A program made the translations under genes and the position numbers. The notes beneath the pieces were generated by a model. That model ran no database searches, had not been told where the DNA came from, and saw nothing but the letters and a program-made list of their open reading frames with translations. Below are positions 60,850-64,000 of a stretch of 64,000 nt of DNA, piece after piece. Numbering within the stretch: the stretch's first letter is position 1; the number at the start of each line of letters is the position of its first letter. Location of the stretch: positions 124,001 through 188,000 of the forward strand of contig NZ_JAALGD010000001.1 in NCBI RefSeq assembly GCF_011059135.1, given 5' to 3'. The DNA comes from Brevibacillus sp. SYP-B805 (GTDB taxonomy: Bacteria; Bacillota; Bacilli; Brevibacillales; Brevibacillaceae).

Positions 60850-61572
60850 ATGTACGTAAAACTTCGACTTTCTATCCAGTTACTCTGGTACCGTTTCCTG
60901 CTCTTCATTGGTGCCCGCGCCGAGGAGATCTATTACATCGGCGGCAGTGAGGCTTTGCCGCCGCCTCTTACCCGTGAAGAAGAAGAGATCCTGCTCGCCC
61001 GCCTCCCGTCCGGAGACGCCGCCGTGCGCAGCATGCTGATCGAGCGCAATCTGCGGCTTGTCGTCTACATCGCCCGCAAATTTGAAAACACCGGCATCAA
61101 CATCGAGGATTTGGTCAGCATCGGCACCATCGGTCTGATCAAAGCCGTCAATACCTTTGATCCGGAAAAAAACATCAAGCTGGCCACCTATGCCTCGCGC
61201 TGCATCGAAAACGAAATCCTGATGTATCTGCGGCGCAACAACAAGATCCGATCCGAAGTCTCGTTCGATGAGCCGCTCAACATCGACTGGGACGGGAACG
61301 AACTGCTCCTCTCCGACGTCCTGGGGACGGAAAACGATACGATTTACAAGAACATCGAGGATCAGGTGGACCGCAAGCTGTTGAAAAAAGCCCTGGACAA
61401 ACTGACGGAGCGGGAGCGGATCATCATGGAACTGCGCTTCGGCCTGGCCGGGGAAGAAGAGAAGACGCAGAAGGATGTTGCCGATCTGCTGGGCATTTCC
61501 CAGTCGTACATTTCGCGTCTGGAAAAGCGAATTATAAAACGGTTGCGAAAAGAATTCAACAAAATGGTGTGA
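60850..61572 (+). CDS. sigE: Sporulation sigma factor E (mother cell)
   Basis: A 240-residue SigE precursor. The first about 28 residues ([20 protein letters not shown]) are the membrane-binding pro-sequence removed by SpoIIGA. Region 2 has [22 protein letters not shown] and [26 protein letters not shown]; region 4 ends with [22 protein letters not shown]. It directs early mother-cell genes. ATG at 60850, coupled to spoIIGA. Confidence 0.97.
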   Translation: MYVKLRLSIQLLWYRFLLFIGARAEEIYYIGGSEALPPPLTREEEEILLARLPSGDAAVRSMLIERNLRLVVYIARKFENTGINIEDLVSIGTIGLIKAVNTFDPEKNIKLATYASRCIENEILMYLRRNNKIRSEVSFDEPLNIDWDGNELLLSDVLGTENDTIYKNIEDQVDRKLLKKALDKLTERERIIMELRFGLAGEEEKTQKDVADLLGISQSYISRLEKRIIKRLRKEFNKMV

Positions 61573-61573
61573 C

Positions 61574-61602
61574 GCATATTTTCCCATCAGGGGGAGATAC
61601 TG
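61574..61602 (+). promoter_or_regulatory. Possible SigF/SigG-type promoter of sigG
   Basis: GCATA (61574-61578) and GGAGATACTG (61593-61602) match the forespore -35 GYATA and -10 GGNNANAHTR consensus with a 14-base spacer. It lies about 115 bases before the sigG start. The spacer is about one base shorter than usual. Confidence 0.45.
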
Positions 61603-61717
61603 TTCCTAAACCACAAGTGGGTACGCCGTTAGACGCCCTCTTTTGTCCGGTCCTGCGGCTCACGCGGCCTTCAAGACATCCGGTTGGGAACTTTTTCTTC
61701 TCTGAGGAGGGAAAGAC

Positions 61718-62497
61718 GTGACGCGCAACAAGGTTGAGATCTGTGGAGTAGACACCTCAAAGCTGCCGGTACTGAACAACAAAGAGATGCGGGAACTGTT
61801 CGAACGCCTGCAGGGCGGCGAGCTGGCTGCCAGAGAGAAGTTGGTGAACGGCAATCTGCGGCTTGTCCTCAGCGTGATTCAACGCTTCAACAACAGGGGC
61901 GAATTTGTCGATGATCTGTTCCAGGTCGGCTGCATCGGCTTGATGAAGGCGATCGACAATTTTGACCTCGGCCAGAACGTGAAGTTCTCTACATACGCTG
62001 TTCCCATGATCATCGGGGAGATTCGCCGGTACCTGCGCGACAACAATCCGATCCGCGTTTCACGTTCCCTTCGCGATATCGCGTACAAAGCCTTGCAGGT
62101 GCGTGACCAGCTCACCAACAAGAACTCCCGGGAGCCCACCATCATGGAGATTTCCCACGAACTGAACGTGCCCAAGGAAGATGTGGTGTTTGCGCTGGAC
62201 GCCATCCAGGACCCGGTCTCGCTGTTTGAGCCGATCTATCAGGATGGGGGCGATCCCATCTATGTGATGGATCAGATCAGCGACGAGAAGAACAAGGACG
62301 CCACCTGGGTGGAGGAGATCGCGCTGCGCGAAGGCATGCAGCGGCTGGGGGAACGGGAGAAAATGATTCTCTCCATGCGTTTTTACGAGGGCAAAACGCA
62401 GATGGAGGTCGCCGAAGAGATCGGCATTTCCCAGGCACAGGTCTCCCGCCTGGAGAAAGCGGCGATCGCCCATATGCAAAAACATGTGCAATCTTAG
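61718..62497 (+). CDS. sigG: Sporulation sigma factor G (forespore)
   Basis: A 259-residue forespore sigma factor. The N-terminal RNKVEICGVDTSKLPVL is the SigG/SigF-specific tag; region 2 has NLRLVLSVIQRFNNRGEFVDDLFQ and KFSTYAVPMIIGEIRRYLRDN; region 4 ends in MEVAEEIGISQAQVSRLEK. GTG at 61718 follows GAGGAGGG. It switches on germination receptors and spore-protective proteins, including the kind of ger operon found at the left of this window. Confidence 0.97.
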   Translation: MTRNKVEICGVDTSKLPVLNNKEMRELFERLQGGELAAREKLVNGNLRLVLSVIQRFNNRGEFVDDLFQVGCIGLMKAIDNFDLGQNVKFSTYAVPMIIGEIRRYLRDNNPIRVSRSLRDIAYKALQVRDQLTNKNSREPTIMEISHELNVPKEDVVFALDAIQDPVSLFEPIYQDGGDPIYVMDQISDEKNKDATWVEEIALREGMQRLGEREKMILSMRFYEGKTQMEVAEEIGISQAQVSRLEKAAIAHMQKHVQS

Positions 62498-62523
62498 CTT
62501 CCGGCTCGTTCGGAAGCTTTTTT
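62496..62523 (+). terminator. Rho-independent terminator of sigG
   Basis: AGCTTCCG (62496-62503) pairs with CGGAAGCT (62511-62518) around GCTCGTT, followed by TTTTT. Confidence 0.85.
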
Positions 62524-62533
62524 CGCAGTTCGG

Positions 62534-62697
62534 CATATTTAAGTTCTTAACGGTGATAAAGTGACGGAGAAAGGATGGGGGCCCCCACTCGGCACAAAGA
62601 GGGTCCCCACTCGGCGCAGCGATAGCTATCGCCGAGTGGGTAGAGCGTTAGCTATCGCCGAGTGGGTAGAGCGTTCGCTTAAGTCGGCGGGGTTTTT
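62534..62697 (+). repeat. Modular intergenic repeat with two identical inner modules (copy 9)
   Basis: The 5' box is followed by ATGGGGGCC and an outer arm that reads CCCACTCGGC instead of CCGCCGAC. A second CCCACTCGGC follows, then a perfect 26-base direct repeat (62624-62649 and 62650-62675), each unit containing GCCGAGTGGG. The outer and inner left arms can pair with the second and first right arms, making a nested double hairpin. It ends AGCGTTCGCTTAAGTCGGCGGGGTTTTT and fills the sigG-ylmC gap. Confidence 0.92.
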
Positions 62698-62811
62698 ACG
62701 GACATATTCACCGGTGTCCTCATATACATAGAGTATCGGAGAAATCCGGGCCTTGCCCGGCCGTCGCCTGCAGCACGGCCGCACAGGGTTAGGAAAGCGG
62801 GTGAGGATGAA

Positions 62812-63096
62812 GTGGTGAAGATCTCCGACTTTCAGACGAAAGAGGTTGTCAATATTCTGGACGGCAAGCGGCTGGGGCAGATTGCCGATCTGGAAATCGA
62901 CCTGCGCCACGGCCGCGTGGAAGCGATCGTCGTGCCGGGACCGGGCAGATTTCTCGGTTTCTTTTCGTCCGGCAACGATTATGTGATCCCGTGGCGCAAT
63001 ATTGTGAAAATCGGCAAGGATGTGGTGCTGGTCAGGCTGGAAGAGGCGCTGCGGGTGGATGCCAAAGCCACGCCGGAAGATGAGTATCGTTCCTAA
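62812..63096 (+). CDS. ylmC: YlmC/YmxH family PRC-barrel protein
   Basis: A 94-residue protein with one PRC-barrel-like domain: MVKISDFQTKEVVNILDGKRLGQIADLEIDL, then FFSSGNDYVIPWRNIVKIGKDVVLV. It matches YlmC/YmxH, found after sigG in most Bacilli; function unknown, possibly RNA- or protein-binding in sporulation. Start GTG at 62812 (or the next codon, also GTG) after GGTGAGGATGAA. A tight terminator hairpin follows its stop. Confidence 0.88.
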   Translation: MVKISDFQTKEVVNILDGKRLGQIADLEIDLRHGRVEAIVVPGPGRFLGFFSSGNDYVIPWRNIVKIGKDVVLVRLEEALRVDAKATPEDEYRS

Positions 63097-63116
63097 GACA
63101 CGGATCGTGTCTTTTA
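63095..63116 (+). terminator. Rho-independent terminator of ylmC
   Basis: AAGACACG (63095-63102, overlapping the stop codon) pairs with CGTGTCTT (63106-63113) around GAT, followed by TT. Confidence 0.7.
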
Positions 63117-63164
63117 GACTGATGACAACCATCAGTTAGAAGCATGGCGTGATGGGGCCAAGCG

Positions 63165-63320
63165 AGCTCCTTTGACGACCGACTCAGCGGAGAAACGAAG
63201 ACGCGGGAGCAAAGGGGGCGTGAGTCTCACATCCCTGAGACGCCCGGATGTTGAGCCCCCGCCCGCGTCGTGTTTCGGAGCGGACAACAGCCCAACTTCT
63301 TTGCTGGTCGTCAAGAGAGC
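63165..63320 (+). ncRNA. Candidate structured RNA with a pseudoknot between ylmC and pgeF
   Basis: Nested complementary segments: TTGACGACC (63172-63180) with GGTCGTCAA (63306-63314); GAAAC (63192-63196) with GTTTC (63272-63276); GACGCGGG (63200-63207) with CCCGCGTC (63262-63269); GGGGGC (63214-63219) with GCCCCC (63255-63260). At the tip GTCTCA (63224-63229) pairs with TGAGAC (63236-63241), and its loop CATCC pairs with GGATG (63246-63250), an H-type pseudoknot. The mirror fold exists on the other strand, so the transcribed strand is uncertain. No known class recognised and no coding frame with a ribosome site. Confidence 0.55.
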
Positions 63321-63448
63321 GAGCAGGAACCATCATCCATGACATGACCGACTTTGTCTGCACACGGTTCTTTCTTTTCTTTTCCTTCGTTTTCCCGTAC
63401 ACTAGGAAAGTGTCAGCGATCACTATCCACAAGAGCGGAGGAATGCAT

Positions 63449-64000
63449 GTGCCTGCTTTTCGTATATCCCCGCCGACGCATACGCTGCGGATCGAGGCGT
63501 GGGAGAAGGAATTTCCCGGTCTGGTGGCCGGTTTTACGCTGCGGACGGGAGGGGTGAGCGAGCCCCCATACGCCTCGTGCAACCTGGGGCTGCATGTCGG
63601 GGACGATCCCGATCGCGTCACCGCCAATCGCCGGCTCCTTGCCGAACGGTTGGGGATGCCGTTTGAAGCATGGACATGTGCCGACCAGGTGCACGGCAGC
63701 TCCGTTCAACATGTGACCCACCAACATCGCGGCGCAGGCCGGGAAAACATGGCGGACTGCATCCCGGCGACGGACGGTTTGCATACGCAGGAAAGCGGCG
63801 TGCTGCTCACTTCTTTTTACGCCGATTGCGTGCCGCTCTTTTTCCTGGACCCCGACCATCGGGCCATCGGCCTTGCCCATGCCGGCTGGAAAGGGACCGT
63901 CGCCCGCATTTCCGAGGAAATGATCCGTGCCTTTGGGCACACGTACGGCAGCCGCCCGGAGCGTTTGCTTGTCGCCATCGGGCCTGCGATCGGAGGGTGC
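63449..64000 (+). CDS. pgeF: Peptidoglycan editing factor PgeF / YfiH-LACC1 family (partial)
   Basis: The first 184 codons of YlmD/PgeF; the gene runs off the right edge. Family motifs: GFTLRTGGVSEPPYASCNLG, DQVHGSSV (His ligand), FYADCVPLFFLDP (Cys ligand) and GLAHAGWKGT (His ligand), which hold the active-site zinc. Related proteins act as purine nucleoside phosphorylases or deaminases, or remove misincorporated amino acids from peptidoglycan precursors. GTG at 63449 is preferred because GCGGAGG lies 7 bases upstream; the ATG at 63443 is too close to it. It is the usual neighbour of ylmC. Confidence 0.92.
   Translation, partial: MPAFRISPPTHTLRIEAWEKEFPGLVAGFTLRTGGVSEPPYASCNLGLHVGDDPDRVTANRRLLAERLGMPFEAWTCADQVHGSSVQHVTHQHRGAGRENMADCIPATDGLHTQESGVLLTSFYADCVPLFFLDPDHRAIGLAHAGWKGTVARISEEMIRAFGHTYGSRPERLLVAIGPAIGGC

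Noticed and set aside
12633-62697. Reading the repeats as omega/HEARO guide RNAs of IscB or TnpB systems
   Set aside because: No RuvC or HNH nuclease or transposase gene occurs in the window, and the copies end in a conserved T run rather than a variable guide. The idea stays open only for a genome-wide search.
63132-63314. Short minus-strand frame of 60 codons between ylmC and pgeF
   Set aside because: It has no ribosome site or family resemblance and overlaps a strongly self-complementary region better explained as a structured RNA or DNA element.

Overview
The window is a stretch of chromosome from an endospore-forming member of the Bacillales. The evidence is direct: a GerA-type germinant receptor operon, spoVD, spoVE, spoIIGA-sigE-sigG, a RsfA-type prespore regulator, bacillithiol synthesis (bshC) and an S-box (SAM-I) riboswitch. 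Gene order follows Bacillus subtilis blocks (ylaJ/ylaK, yqgX/yqgY/yqgZ, ylbO/ylbP/ylbQ, bshC, then mraZ through ftsZ, spoIIG, sigG, ylmC, ylmD). The base composition is richer in G+C than B. subtilis, and murA sits inside the division cluster. A Brevibacillus-like or related thermotolerant lineage would fit, but I cannot fix the genus.

Layout. 1-5.6 kb: end of an Asp/His-rich protein, a DUF5665 membrane protein, a PNPOx-like flavoprotein, and a ger operon (A, C, B) with a divergent small D-type subunit. 5.6-9.6 kb: aldo/keto reductase, then a promoter, SAM riboswitch and a translationally coupled metI-metC pair. 9.6-23.6 kb: accessory genes, namely YlaJ lipoprotein, PIN-PhoH protein, leucine-rich-repeat protein, YqgX hydrolase, CapA lipoprotein, a coiled-coil secreted protein, MidA-type methyltransferase, YqgY, a SufR-like regulator, an Spx/MgsR protein, an enoyl-CoA hydratase, RsfA and YlbP. 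23.8-28.7 kb: five genes for a biotin-dependent carboxylase and HMG-CoA lyase (leucine degradation type). 28.9-38.3 kb: panE, a DUF3397 protein, a cupin regulator, bshC, an MBOAT plus SGNH-like pair, a decayed APC permease, a LysR regulator and S-adenosylhomocysteine hydrolase. 38.4-58.9 kb: the division and cell wall (dcw) cluster. 59-64 kb: a secreted protein of unknown function, spoIIGA-sigE-sigG, ylmC and the start of pgeF.

How the genes work together. The dcw cluster runs from MraZ, with a phased operator in front of it, through peptidoglycan precursor synthesis (murE, mraY, murD, murG, murB, murA), septal synthases (pbpB, spoVD, spoVE), divisome scaffolds (ftsL, divIB) and the Z-ring genes ftsA-ftsZ. 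It leads straight into the early mother-cell and forespore sigma factors. The metI-metC operon and the S-adenosylhomocysteine hydrolase both belong to methionine/SAM metabolism.

The most unusual content is not a protein. At least nine intergenic sites, plus one doubtful one, carry a modular repeat: a 5' box, an outer stem, zero, one or two copies of a 26-bp hairpin module, a small hairpin, and the closing arm of the outer stem followed by T residues. The arms change in compensating ways between copies, and every copy lies in the sense direction downstream of a gene, usually just after that gene's own terminator. A second, unrelated candidate structured RNA containing a pseudoknot lies between ylmC and pgeF. 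No nuclease or transposase gene, rRNA, tRNA or CRISPR array was seen.
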